Shown here piece after piece: positions 1 to 13,627 of a stretch of 64,000 nucleotides of DNA. The stretch lies in NCBI RefSeq assembly GCF_047663525.1, contig NC_092587.1, forward strand, positions 44,910,501 through 44,974,500. Reading direction: 5' to 3'. How positions within the stretch are numbered: the stretch's first letter is position 1; every line of letters starts with the position of its first letter. The DNA comes from Anas platyrhynchos. Its lineage: Eukaryota; Chordata; Aves; Anseriformes; Anatidae. The notes beneath the pieces are model-generated. The model had not been told where the DNA came from and searched no databases. It was given only the letters and a program-made list of their open reading frames with translations. Position numbers and translations under genes: made by a program.

Positions 1-502
1 TTCTCTAGCTTCTGAGAGATGTAAACCCTGTAACAGGTGGAAGCACAAGTGCATTCCCATAGATGTGACTGGATGCTCTTTGTACATCTTATCTTATGAT
101 TAGTCAGGTGCTCATAGCATTTTGGATGCACAATGAATATATGGCAGTATCCTCCATCACACACAGTTTTATGATAGGCACAGAAGAGATGATACTGCCC
201 TAAATGGTTCCATATGCTATATGACTCCATCCTCATCAGAAAGGTGGTCTACCAGCTTTAAAGCAAACATATTATTATGGTTGAGAACATGTCACTATTT
301 CTGATATTTTTAAAACCATGAAATAATTTGTTTGAACAAGCATTACTTGGGAAAACCATAATTCCTTGATGGAGTTTCCATGGTCTAATCCTTCCCTAGG
401 AGCAGTCAAAGTTGTCTGGCAGCTGAAACAGCTGTTTAGCTTGAACACTAAAACTGCTGATTAAACTAAACTCTTAAGTGTAAGAAAGAAATAATTGCTT
501 AC

Positions 503-739
503 CTGCACAGTCTTGACTTAAAGTTTCTTGACTACTACTGCTGTATGAAGGCACTGGAGTGATAGAAAGTGAAGCTGGGCAGGATAATGGATCTGATAAG
601 TCATTTTGCGTAGGAAAATGTTGAAATACAGGACTAAAGACATATTCAGAAAAGGTGAGAGGGTGGTGAGGGTTTCCATATGTATACGGATTTTTCCAAC
701 GAAGCAGTCCTATTGCAAGGGTGCCAACAGCATCAGAAC
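503..739 (-). CDS. putative internal exon of an unidentified gene
   Basis: An open frame of 79 codons is bounded by a plausible acceptor (TTGTTATTAG before 739) and a strong donor (CTGTGCAG|GTAAGC at 503). It enters and leaves in phase 1, so it could be included or skipped without shifting the frame. The peptide begins SDAVGTLAIGLLRWKNPYTY, then turns rich in Ser, Pro and Thr, with a run of serines (SYSSSSQ) near the end. I do not recognise the family. In human the next gene downstream of GAS2L3 in this orientation is ANO4, but this peptide does not resemble the ANO4 N-terminus that I know. A chance open frame between chance splice sites is possible, because a 237-base open frame is not rare in random DNA. 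No partner exon was identified with confidence. Confidence 0.35.
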
Positions 740-3240
740 CTAATAACAAATATCTGAAGTTAAAACCTGTGCCCTTGTTATGTAATAACTCATGATTTTG
801 GAGAAAAAAACCTATAATAAGGTAATATAAATTCCTATTTTGAGATTATTTGAGGCAATCACTAGGCAAATATATACATACATTGAGGATTCTCAGGTAT
901 GGTCACTCCAGAGAAACTACAGAATAGCACTGCAGAAAGTTCAGTGAAATACAGTAGAATGTTACTAGATAACAGAGAGGATTGCAGTAGATGACATTTA
1001 ATCCCCATCCTTCCTACTTTCACCCCTTTTTTAGACAAAATTTTGGTTCACGCTTTTTTTGGAAACAGAATTGGTGGATTTTCTGAGGGACTAACCTCCA
1101 TTATACTATTAGATTTCTGTTGCAACCTACAACACATTTCAGCACAGCATTAATACTGATCATGGATCTGGCAGCAGATGGCTTTGTCTGAGTGTACCTA
1201 AAACACATCTTTTTACTCAGCTTTCTTTGTGGTCATTTGGATTTCTCTGTATGCAGGTACACACTAACTAAAGAATACTGTTATACCAGTGTCTTACAGC
1301 TTTATTATGAATGCTCAGAAAGATGAAAGCATTCATATGTACATATGATATAGACTTTATGGCTAGTTTTTGACTGTACATATAATAAGAAAAAATCCAT
1401 AATATTTCACTCTATGTTTGAATTTTTAAAATAAGCTTGCAGCCCCTCCTTTCTCCAATATCATTTCCAGGACACATTGATTTTCACTTTTACCAACAGA
1501 GAGTCATTTTATAAACTCATCTGAAAGCACATAGAATTGATTTTTATGGGGAGGGAGGAGGACACCACAAACCACAAATTCTACAGATGAAAGAGACCAT
1601 TAGTTTTCTAATTTATCCATTAATCTATTCAGGAACATACTGCCTATACTAAAACCTCCAGTTAGTCTTTGAGGTTTGTATATAAGGTAGCATATGCTGC
1701 AGCTGTAAGCCTGCAGCACACAGACTCTGAGACTGACAAACTAAGCTACACTTGTGAAGTTGTTTACTAAAATTACTCAGAACTCTTGAGTGAAAACAGA
1801 CCATCCAAGGTTTTAGCTGATGTGGCTAATGAGATTAAACAATTAAACAACAGCTATAGCCATAGCCACTTCTTGTAGCCACATTAGAATAATTGTCTAA
1901 AAAAAAATGCATATATATTGATAGTATATAAGTGTACCTAGAGATAAATGTCTAGATATAGATATATTTCCACACACATGAAAGCACGAGAGAGAGAAAA
2001 TTAATAAATCTAGGACACTCAATTAATGTCATAAGTCTAAATTACTAAATCACAAAGCCTTAGCAGTGGCTTCTTTTGTGCTTGGTGAAGTAGAAAGCTT
2101 TTAAGAAAGAAAAAAAAAAAGTTCTGAAGGTGAGGTGTACCACTTTAAAAAAATAATTAAAAAAAAAAAAGTGGAAACCACTTTAAAAAGTTGTCAGAGT
2201 TCAAAAATTTATCTTTCAAGGTATGCACAACTTCATGAATCATTGCCAAAGGCAAGGAACTGTCTAACCTTGCTGCTGCATGGACAGCTGTGCTTGGCTG
2301 TATGATATGCACACAGGCTCACAGGTTCTTTCTGCTTGCTTTGCTTTACCAGCTGACAGAAAGCAGCAGCTGAAACAGAATAAAATACCCCCCCCCCCCC
2401 CAAAAAAAAAATTCTGCAGTGACTACACTTTTTTTTTTAATTGTGCCCAAAATTTCACAATTTAAAGCAGGCAGGGAAAGGAATATCTAGCTCTCAATGC
2501 AGCTGCTTGATCCCAAGGCAGGGAAAGGGTTGCTGAGGCATGCCGAAGGAGGCTGCTTCGCGGCATGATAGAGTTTACGGCTGGAAGCACAGCAGCACTT
2601 ACGGATCTGCAGACAATGTTCCTGCTGCAAGCTGAACGCTCCTCCCAGGTGTGTAGGTACAGCTACGCTTTGCAGAAAACAAGCACATGCACTCTTTATA
2701 AGCAATATGTAAATTAAATTAAATTGCATGTTCTGGAACTCTTCCTCCCAGTGAATATGACGGAAAGGGGCTTGACAGTTCCCTCGAGCTTTGCAGATGC
2801 AAACAATGCCCTGAGGAATAAATTTTGAAGCTTGAAAATGGATACAGACCTGGCTACTCCAGTCCCTCAGGTTTTCCTATCAGACAACCACTCTTTAGGC
2901 ACTGCCCTGGCCACTATAAATGTTTCCCTTCCTCCCTCCAGCTTTATATGAGATGGTTGATTTGCATCTCCTAAAAGTTGTCTGCTGCTCCTGGATTGCT
3001 CCCAGGCTGGTTCTCTCACAGACACCACCATGCACAAAAATTCTCCCTGAAAACCTAAAATTTTGTGTATCCTCCTGCAATAGTAATCCTCAAAACCAAT
3101 TCCTCCTTCCCCCATCACCACAGGAATGCCATACACCAAACATAATTCAGTAAGCTCCTTTCTCTGCCCCACAACAGAACAAACCCAAACTACCCAAGTG
3201 AGACAATAATTTATTTACCCCGCACAGTCCGTGAGCCCGC

Positions 3241-3432
3241 CCTACCTGGGCTGCAGGCTGCTGAAGGGTGGCGGTGGCCCGTCCCTTGTGCCCCATGTAC
3301 CCGCAGACCCCTGCTGCCGGTTGGTGTGCGGGAAGCCCCCATCCTGCAGCACCTCTTCTCCTCTCCACCGCTGCTCCTGCTGCCTCCTGAAGCCTGTAGG
3401 GAACACACTGGCTGCATGCTGCAAGCTCAGTC
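3241..3432 (-). other. GC-richer block ending in a good splice donor; possible first exon
   Basis: On the minus strand this block ends in CTGCAGCCCAG|GTAGGG, a good donor. All three frames upstream of it stay open for 60 or more codons, so the open frames carry no information on coding. One frame starts at an ATG in AAATGGC context. The block lies on the same strand as, and upstream of, the orphan exon at 503-739, so it could be a 5' exon of the same transcript, possibly non-coding. There is no protein similarity to support this. Confidence 0.2.
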
Positions 3433-6400
3433 TTGCCATTTAAAGCTTTTTTTTTTTTTTTTTTTCTCCTCCTCCTCCTCTCTCTCACTTTGGCAGCTAG
3501 TCCCAGTCCTCACAGTCAGACACACCTTTCCCCTCCTGCATGGCTGCTGCTCCAGCTGGGGAGCTCCGCAGGGAGCCAAACACCATCAGAGGAGATAAAA
3601 AGGCACCAACATGCTCAGGAGGCTTTGCAGAGATGCACACGTTTGCTCAGTTAACACCTTCCCAGTGCACAGCCTCCCTGAGTGACAGCGTTAAGGACAG
3701 CCAGGCGCGGCTGCCTCACATGGGAACGTGAGGCTGCTTCGGGATGAGCCAAACACACCCGCACAAAAGATGGTGTGGTAAGAAGAAGTGTATGTATGAA
3801 GAACAACCCCCACCTAGTACCTTCTACAGAAAACACAAAGCCAAGACACTTTGGGGACGGCTCCCAATTCCCTCCTCTGCAGAGGCCCTGGGAGGGAAGG
3901 AGACCGGGGACACCTGAGTTGCAGGCCCTGCTGTTCTCCTCCAGAGGCTTAAACTCAGCTGTTGGTCCCCAGCTTACAGCTGTCTGTAAACCCCTAAAAC
4001 CCCTTCCTGGTAATATACCATCCTACAGAACCCCTCTAGCAGAGCAACTCACTGAGAGACCTCAACACACTGGGGAGGGCCTGCTGCTGCTGTTCACAGC
4101 TAAAGCGGGTGGTGCAGGACACCCCTCACCACCTGGTGTAAAACTCCCCCAGTTCAAGCAGCAGCTCTGGGGCTCTCCCAGGAGGACAGTGAAAAGCCCT
4201 GTAATGCCAGGAAGGAGGACAGAACAGGAGCAGGTCCACGCCTGAGATCAGAGTTCACCTTGCTGCCTGCTCAGCCTGTTTACAAGCTTGACCCAAAATA
4301 TTACCTGGGGTACCTGCTCTGGAAGATGCTCTCTGTATTTGATTAATCCTTTTAAGCAGTTAAGAAGAGTTAGATGCCTCATCTGCAAATGTCTTAAGCA
4401 GAATGAAAAGTCTCGGTCCCTTTTGTTCTCTACAGACAGTGATGATCCTGTTTCCAAGTGACCTACTTAAAAAGAATACAATAACTTGAAGATACTGGGG
4501 AATCCTGCTCGTCTCCATTTAGACTGAATCAGAGGGTGATGCATATGCTAAGAATGAACTTTAAAGTGCCATCTACAGTCCAAAAGGTCATATAGCAAAA
4601 CCAGTGACCAGCCCACAGAAATGATAAATAAAAATAGAAAATAAGACTTAATGAAGCCATATGTCACAAGCATCATCCTTAAAAGAGAAGGAAATACATC
4701 AACTTTAAGTGGGTAGTGATGGGTAAACAAAAACAGGATTTGGGAGTGGAGAAAGGATTGAAACATCTGGTTCAAAATTGAATCTGGTGCAGTCTTCTTA
4801 GAGATTCATCCTCAGCAAGTGGAATATCCCCTTCTCAATGGTATTCTAGTCTCCATCAAGTTGCAAACTATTTTGAACCAAATTGCAGCAATAATTCCAG
4901 CTATACTGGGTCTTTAAAAGACTTAACCTTTGTAGAGGAATCCAACAGATGAATGATTGCTAGGAAAATGTTCAAATGAAAATGTTTTTATTGGCCAAGG
5001 AGACAGAGCATTTGAGGAATGGGGTGTTCAGAGCCCAACAACCAACATGTACAGATCTTGTACAGATCAAGCTGAGGAAAGCCTGTTTTATCCAAATTTC
5101 TTCCTACCCCAACTATTCTGTTTGAGGATTTCTGTCCCCAGCAGATTCTTCCCCCTATGTAATCAGACAAAATCTATTTTCCAAATAGATGAGCACCTTG
5201 CTCTTCAGCACTATCTTTGTCTTTCTTCTTCACCCTAACCCTACATTGTCCTAATTCATATAGCAATCTAGCATTCACGATCCAGAAAGCAGAAGCACAC
5301 CATGGAAGAGGACATCATCTCGTCCATACTGATGTGCCACTTGAAGTCACCATGGTCCAGCATACATATTAACAGGTTACAGAATCATTACATGATGCTC
5401 CTATTGCAATTAAACAGACAGATGTGCATAGCACATTCATAGCCATCACCAGATGCTTTTGGTAGGGAACAAAAAAAAAAACATAGTCACCAATTATTCC
5501 ACAGAAAATATTAAGAAGTATAAATATGTATACAGAAACAAAGGTTTAAGTTGTCCAAATCCTGCAGGAGTACAGTTGAATTGTCAATATATTAATCTAA
5601 CATACTTGCTGTATTTTTTTCTGTATATTAAAGCACATGTACATAAATATATATTGTGAAGCAAAGTTTATTTTTTAAGTAAAAGATTATATATTGAGAC
5701 TTTATTTATTTTTACTAAATAATGTATTTTTTTTCAATCTGCTAATGTAATATAGTTTTGCATGCAGAACAGATGCTAACTAGCCTACACAGAAAGGAAT
5801 TAGTAGTTTTATCGTGAGTATTTTCCTGGATGAATTCATAATAATTTGTCCTGAATAAAACTTTGCCTTTCTTTTCCCTGGAAAGATACATTTAGGATAT
5901 AGACAACTTATAGGTAATACAAAAATCACAGAACAACAGTACCACTCTATACAAAGTAAAACAACTCATTAGACTATATCAGCATTTTTAAAGCTTGCAT
6001 ATTTCTGGTATGTATACGTATATATAGATAAATTTAGCCAAATGGGATGACAATAATTACTTTCAAGAAACTCTGTGCCAACTAAGCATATTTGACATTC
6101 ACACACAGCATAAAACTGAAAGTGCATATGTAGGACTTTTTTTCAAAGTTTGGGTTAAGCAGAAAAACAGCTTTTAGCCTTATTATATCTATATATGTCC
6201 CAGTTCAAGCTTTTGCGTTTAATGCCTCCTTGTCCAGCTTTCAAATACTGGCATTAGCTAGTAGAAGAATGTCTAACACTTAACCAGATACAAAAAAGTG
6301 GCTTATCCATGTAATGTTAACAAGGATTTGAAGTGACAAATTTATTTTCCATTTTGGCAGTCTACCCTTTCCCCTTTGTGGAAAAAGGATTTAGCCTTCT

Positions 6401-9400
6401 ACTGCCTCTCATTTCAGATATGTACTCTTGGATATTCTCAAATATATATGGCTATAATATATTGCCATGGTTGTTATTAATTGCTTCACATCTAGAATGG
6501 ACGAGAACTGGTATTTGTGCAAACTTTTGCTAAAAGCTAAAGCTAAAATGAGATCTTTAACAGAGGAAACAAATTGCTGAGTATCAGTTATATATATACA
6601 TGTATGTATACATACACAAACATATACAAACATTTAAGAAATAAAATGAGTACTATTATTGAACCTACTATTGCAGCACTTTCCTATGCTACATGCACAT
6701 CCAAGGACAGAGTTTGGGTTTCAACCACAGAACAAGAAACACATAGCAGACCCTACAGCATAAAGCAGAAGGATACAACCTCTCTGCGTTACTTCAGTTA
6801 ACTGAGTTAGATGGGTAGTGTCCCCAGGTTCTTTTAATAAATAGCAAGTGCAAAGACCATTTCAAGAGTTATTTGTAGAAAGATCATAACTGTGTTCCGT
6901 AATTATTCTCAAGAAGACCTTTTCTCTGACTCCAATAAGTACAGATACAGCATAAAAGAACTAACTACCTACTTAGCTGGTCAGATTAGTCTCCTGAAGA
7001 TGGGCAGTGCAAACAATTATTCCAAGCATCCATTTTGTGATTCAGTCTTCCAGTTTTTGCTGGGTTCAATAAGCACTGAGGTTGTTGTGGAGAAGTGATT
7101 CTACAAGTGTACTTACCAGTTTTGCAGGAAAAAGCAGCACCAGACACTACCAATGCTACTGGCCCTGCTCTACAAAGGGTTTGCACCAAAATCCAGGAGA
7201 GAGAGAAAATCATAAGCAGATGACAGAGATCACACTTCCCATCATGGGCAAGGCAAAATCTGGTAATGACAAGGCGTCATTCCCCCTGGTCTCACTGCAG
7301 AGCATAGGGCAGAACACCTGGCAGAAACAGATCAGCCCTGGGTTCAAAAACTGAAAAAAAAAAAATTCTTGTCTTCTTACCTAAGAATTTTGAGAGTGCA
7401 TCCTATGGAAAGAGAAAGTTGAAATAGCAATTTTGGAAACACCTAAAAGAAAATTGGAAAAAAACTTTTTCTCCTGAGTATTCTGTTACTATGTTAGTAA
7501 CAGAAGCCTAGTACTTTAGCTGATCAACTCAGGCCATGCTTATCTGTCAGATGACTTCAACTTGACTGAGAGCTATTGGTGGATATTTTCATTTTAATGC
7601 AATAGAGCAGACTGTTATGGATGTCCACTCTATCAATGGTGGGATTGGCAGGATGGATTTTCTTGATAATCTGTTAGAAATATAACATACAGTAGAAGCA
7701 AAGCAAATCCCTGGCATGGGCAAACCATAGTGGGGTGACTTGGGAAAGATTAAGCATACTGAACGGGAAAAAGACTTGATTTACAGCAATATTTTATGCC
7801 TACATTATGGACTAGAACTTCAATAAAAATCTCCACTGCAGAAAAAGCCCTGGAGAATAATCATTACAAACATTATCCATGAAAATGTCTAACAGTGTTC
7901 TTACTTCCTTCATATCTCACCAAGATAGCAAAAGCACTGCCAAAGAAAGAAAGCCATTTACCCCTCTCCTATGGTGGGGTTAAAATCCACTTCAGTCTCC
8001 AGCCCTGCAGGTGGTATAAATGATTCTCTAATTTCCACTTCCTCCCAAGTACTTTTCTCCTTGCTGACCTATCATCATAAGTCCACATATGGGTATTTTT
8101 CTAAAGCCCACGGCAGAGCAGAGCTCTTTAGTTCTTTGTCTGGACATCCAACCTGCAATTCAATGTCTGTTTCAAGCATTGAGGTGTAAAAAGCATTCTA
8201 TTTTATATAATTCTCTCTTGTTCACATACTTACATATAGCATATACTTGCTAAATGCATTTGAGTAGGGTCAAAGCACTGGAAGAAAGGCTACTGCAGGA
8301 ATTACAGAGTCTAGAACCTACGTGATTCAAGATGAGAAGTTACTAGTTGTCCTCTTTCCCAGTAGCAGATTTTTTTATATTATTTTTTTAATATATATAA
8401 ATATATGTTAATGATACTATATACAGGCATTTTAGTGAAAAAACAAGCATTTTAAGAAGGGACTGGCTTGCTGTGTTCTCTAGTCTATACAGGAAGAAAC
8501 CTTTAAATGTTCTGATGTCTAACTACCAAAACCAACAAGCCTAACAGCTTTTCTTCCCAACAGTAACTGTGATATTCTGGCTGAATAGCAGTTTAATAAA
8601 TCTTAAAACATTTACTTTTTTTCTATGAAAGAGGAGAAGAAAGGATTATATTTCACAGCAACAAGAAACTTCCTCAGGTTTCTCTATTTAACTAAGATTT
8701 CATACCTAGAAAAAGGATAACTGCATTCAGAAAACCACCCTCTTGTTGCAAATGTTGACAAATAGGTAATACGGGATTTGCTGTAGACCTTGACAAAAAT
8801 AAATGAGAATATCAGTCATAACCTATTTGGGAAATTTTACTGTGGACTGGATGCAAGTTAGGAACAGGCTTACCTAAGTTACATGTATTCAGACATACAT
8901 TATAGACAGCTGGCTCTCTATCTAACATCATGGATAAATATGAGTGTAAAGTTCTCAGTTTATCTCTTTACCTCCACACTGCAGTTTGAATGAAGGTAGG
9001 GCAAACTTTCTTGCTCCTCCACCAAAGGAGCATCATTTCAACGTATCAGGTTCCGTAAGGTTTACCAAGCTAAAACAAACATTTTGATAAATGGTGCATG
9101 GAGCAGCTTGTTTTTCTTTGTCATCAGATAGTGCAGTAGTACTAGAAATTACAGCCAAACTGGAAATGACTATTCAGCTTTTCTGAACCCCTTCCTGATC
9201 TCACACAGACTTCTAACATTTTTACTTCAATCCTAAAACACTTGTTTCTGTCCAGTTATTGCATCTTTTGGCCCTAAATTACTGAGTCTTACACAGTTTT
9301 AATTGTTAATAAAATAAGAGATTGTTTTCTAGTTCAGTGTTTATGATTAGCAAAAGAACAGATATATAAAATATCAGCTTTTAGCTTAAAACTCATCTGA

Positions 9401-12400
9401 TATTACTGACTTACACCAGTTGAACTTAATGGCAAACCTAAGTTTTCACTACATTTTATTGCACAGCTGAGGAAACGATGAAAGGAAGGCTGTACTGGCT
9501 CACTTGACAGATCTCTCGCAGCATCTTTACTGTGGTCTTACATTACACACAGATGGATGCCAGCACAGCTGGAAAACTCCTGCACAGAACTGCAGCATGC
9601 AGACACACATGGAGTCTGAAATGTGTTTCCAAAGAGCCAATCAAGACACCATTACACAAAAAGCTCTAATTAAAACACTGGGTTGACCTTAGCCTCAAGA
9701 AACATCATTATGTTTCTTGTTGGTTTTATACTGTATGAATTACAGAAGTCTGGGAAGATCATGCAGCTTAATATTACATGCCCTTGAACTTTTATTAGTC
9801 TGCCTGTACAGAATCAGATTTTAGAGAGGTCAGTACTTGTTCAGCTAAAACTAAATGATTTATTATCACACATACAAGATAAAAAGCAGCACTTACAAAC
9901 ACTTGTTATTTTCTAAAATATAGAATTTTAATGTGTTTTTAGAAATTCATTTTTGTTTATTTGTGCCGAGTGAAGGCAAGCAAAGTTTAACACTACTTAA
10001 TTCATTATCTAGTGATAATTTTGACTATTTGGTGGTGAACATTTCCAAAGAAGAGTCTTTCCAGAGAAGAAAAGAGACAGTCTGAGAGCAGGAAGAAGGT
10101 CACCTGCTAACTGCACACCTTTGCTTTGCAGAGATCTTGTTCAGTAATCCAGCACCACAAAGGCAATTTTCCTACCAATCCAACCCATTGGCCAAGATGC
10201 TCTTGGTCAAAGTTTCTTAGTTCATTAATTTGGGGTTTGAGAGTTTCTGTAGACATGCTACAACGCTATAGAGACAGCGTTTCTTATTCTTCCAAGTATG
10301 AAAATATTTATCGTCCCAAGGAACAGAGCATAGCACATGGCTAAGGTGGGTTTAGGCTGTGATTGTCATTCCAAGGATGGAGATGGAGAAGGCAATGTCT
10401 GAATGACATTATAGAAAATTAAAAATAGAATTTCAAGACCACAGGTATGAATTCGTGACTGTAGAATACAATTGCTACACTGGGGAAGGGTTGAGGGAGA
10501 AGAAGTAAGGGACCTAAAATAAGTTCACATACTTTCTAACTTTCTAATACACTCTGAAACACAGTTCTTGGAAAACCAGTCATGCAGTGTCTTTTTGGAC
10601 AGGCACAGCAAGAGCAATTTCTCTTACTAACCATAGTCCTCCAAGTATTCGTTTCTGTTAAAATGTTCATGAGGATCATTGGCTAACTAATCAGTGGCTA
10701 ATAAAATAAAATAAAATAATTAATAAAACATCAGCTGTATGTTATATGCAGTTACTCTTTCAATTGCTCTTTCACTTTTGGTGCAGGGACTGGACTATCC
10801 CTTTATAACCCAAACTGAGGGCCTTGTCTGAATTTGGCTTAATTGTTCAGAAAACACAAGCACCCACTCTTACTTGATTTGAAGAGAAACGCTTGTGGCA
10901 GTAACATGTCTACAAGTAAGATCCAGAGCTTATAGAGTGCCAAGAATATTTCAGGTTTTATTCTACAGCGCAACACACAAAACCACATTAAAAAATGTAA
11001 ATAACATTGAGGCAGTATAAATTTATGAAATAAAATTAAATTGATCAGAATTGCTTGTACCTCTATACTTTAGAGCTGAGTTGTAATCTCCTGAATACTT
11101 CCTGCTTCTGTTTTTATGGGATGGATAGACAGAGATGGCCCACTTCATTACCTCAGGAAAACTGAATGATTCTTTAGTCTTCTGCATCAGGCAACTAATT
11201 TCTGCCTCTAGGAACATGAGCTCACTGTGAATTTCAGACCAGACTAATAAGCCAAACTCACCTTCTCACAAGAGGTTTACTCCTCTTTATACAGGTGCCT
11301 GACTTAGCCCATTAGTCAAATTTGCAAGGCTACTAAACACTCCCAGCTGTGAGTAAAGTCACCTGAAGTTGTTTTCTAGTTATTCAGTCATGTACCACAC
11401 TAACTACTTTGAATAATGAAGTGCAAGACAACTCAATTACCTCAGCTGAATGGATAATTTAATTTCAGTGACTTTCCGCCTTGATTTTCCTTCTGTTTAA
11501 GGAGATAAGGCTGTTTGCTTTACACCTCAAGAAATACCCAGAGGCCAATGATGTGGTCCTGGGAGAAATCCTATGAGAATGAATCATGTTCTTCAGCACA
11601 GGATAGAGAATTGGGAAATGGGTCATATGCTGAAGTACAGGGAGAATCCCAAGTATTGAACAACTGCTCTTGCAGTCAGAGCCCTCTTCTACATGCTGAG
11701 TGAAACAGCATCATGAAAAAAAAAAAAAAAAGGCATAATTTATAATGAAAGTGTGTGTCAAAATCCAAAATCCATCCATACCACTTGAAGGTAGTGCTGA
11801 TCATTAGAATCATAACATTTTCTAAACTGTGAAGGTTTGGTTTAACAGTCCTAATAGGTTACTTTCAGAGTTCAGTGTAAATGGACTGTGACTTAAAGTT
11901 TGAGTCTCAGAAGAAACGGATAGCTTTTTTAACAGTTATTACAAAAAACTTCCCAGCATTTTCATTTACATGGTCAAAATCAGGCATAAGCTATCATGTT
12001 CTATGAACATTTTCATATAGATCATCAGATGACAGAAATGCTATAGATGAGAATATTTGAAATCCAGATCATACAACTCTATTCACAGAACCCTCCCAAA
12101 TCTGTTGTAGTATACAGGAGTCTAATTCCAGGACTAGAGATCCAAAGCGTATGTATTTAATTTGACATTTAAATAAACTCATTCTACTGGTCTTTTATTT
12201 GAATGCAGTAATAAACTATTTCAAAGTACTGCAGGGGTCAATGCTGCAGTATGTACACAATAAAAATAATTTATTATGGTCCTGTTTCACAGGTGTCTAT
12301 AGAATAGTATGCTCAGCAAAAAATAATAATAATAAAAAAAGCTATGGAGAAGCATACAGTTCATCAGAATGACACACCATGGTAATTACTTATGTTCTTC

Positions 12401-13570
12401 TGGGAATATAGGTTCCAGTACAGGGAGCTCTTTGTTACAGTAGCTACGCTTCAGAAAAGTAAAAATAATATTTATATAAAGAATCAGCAAATTATAAGAT
12501 TCTGAACTTCAGCAATTACTTTTATCTTCAAATGCAAGAGAGGTAGAACTTATGATTTTACAATGTGAATATGCAAATAAACTAATCTTAATATGGTTAG
12601 TGTGACATGACATGTTTGAGTACTTTGACAAACATTATTTATGATACTTTTCCTCTGTGTGACTATCCAAACTTTTTTTTTTTTTTTTTTTTTGAGGAAA
12701 TGTGCAAGTTTAGCTTTATTTTGTAGGACTGCGCAGTACTTTCTGACTCAGCACGACATACCAATTTGTTATCTAAGTTCTAGCTGCAAATCTACCACCA
12801 AAAAACTCTTAACACCGCTAATCTGTCAACATTTTCTGCCTATCTACATTCCTCAGGGAAACAGCCAGTTGTCTCCTGCCCTGTAAGGTTTTTCTTCCAT
12901 CTGGAATGCAATACTTCACACAAAGTGCCATAGCAGCATTGATTTTAGACAACAGCAGTTCCCCTCCCCAACTAGAAAGCCATCTGCTGCTGGCATCTGC
13001 ACTGGTGACACACCAGAAAGTTCAGTTCTGAGTTAATGGGGACTACTGGCTAGCTAGGAGGGCTGTACTGTCAGCAGACCACACCTCTTAGATATTTTAA
13101 AGCTTTAATTTTTTTAATGTCTGAAACCTTCAAAAGTGCTGAGCTTATTTAAATTTCACACTATTTATTTTTCAAAACTTTTTTGTAATGAAGCGATCTT
13201 TCTTCAGTCTTGGCTCTCGTGAAAAGAAGATTTTCAAAATGTATTTGCATGAAATTAAAGGGTCTTACAAAATTAAACATCTCTTGCATTATTTATTGCA
13301 TGCCACGTCTGGATTTTTATAGCCAAAAGGTTTAATTTGAATCAAAGAGAAAGGTTTTGCCTGTGGATTCTAATTTGTCTGAGGAACATCTATTAAATTT
13401 GTAGACACCAGAGGGCCCCATAACACTCACTGACCTGATGAACAGATTTTGATTCCCCAGTAGAGAAACAGAGAAACTGTAGTGTGCTATGTAGTGTGTA
13501 GAAACTGTAGTGTGAAGCTATGGCTGCTTAAGTCTTAGAAGGAAAGCTGCCTTGAATTTTACCTATTTAT

Positions 13571-13592
13571 TTATATATATATATATATATAA
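13571..13592. repeat. (TA)n microsatellite
   Basis: A perfect alternating TA run of about ten units lies roughly 35 bases before the LTR that starts near 13628. Confidence 0.9.
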
Positions 13593-13627
13593 TAACCAAC
13601 CCATAACTGAAGTCTTTTGAACTGGAT

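Larger units (their letters stand above)
740..13600. other. intergenic region, no recognised gene
   Basis: About 13 kb of mostly AT-rich sequence with many short, unrelated open frames and no recognisable protein family. It has homopolymer and mixed tracts, for example C-then-A near 2390-2410 and a 21-base T run at 12673-12693. One stretch, about 2.9-4.25 kb, is richer in GC and in pyrimidine tracts than its surroundings and carries overlapping open frames in several readings. I treat those frames as composition effects. Confidence 0.6.

Noticed and set aside
3147..3488. 113-codon minus-strand frame starting in a run of Arg and Lys
   Set aside because: The start is a translated poly-A/GAG simple repeat, and other frames across the same block are open too.
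3775..4245. 156-codon open frame on the plus strand
   Set aside because: Low-complexity Pro/Gly/Gln-rich translation in a GC-richer block, no recognisable domain and no supporting splice sites.
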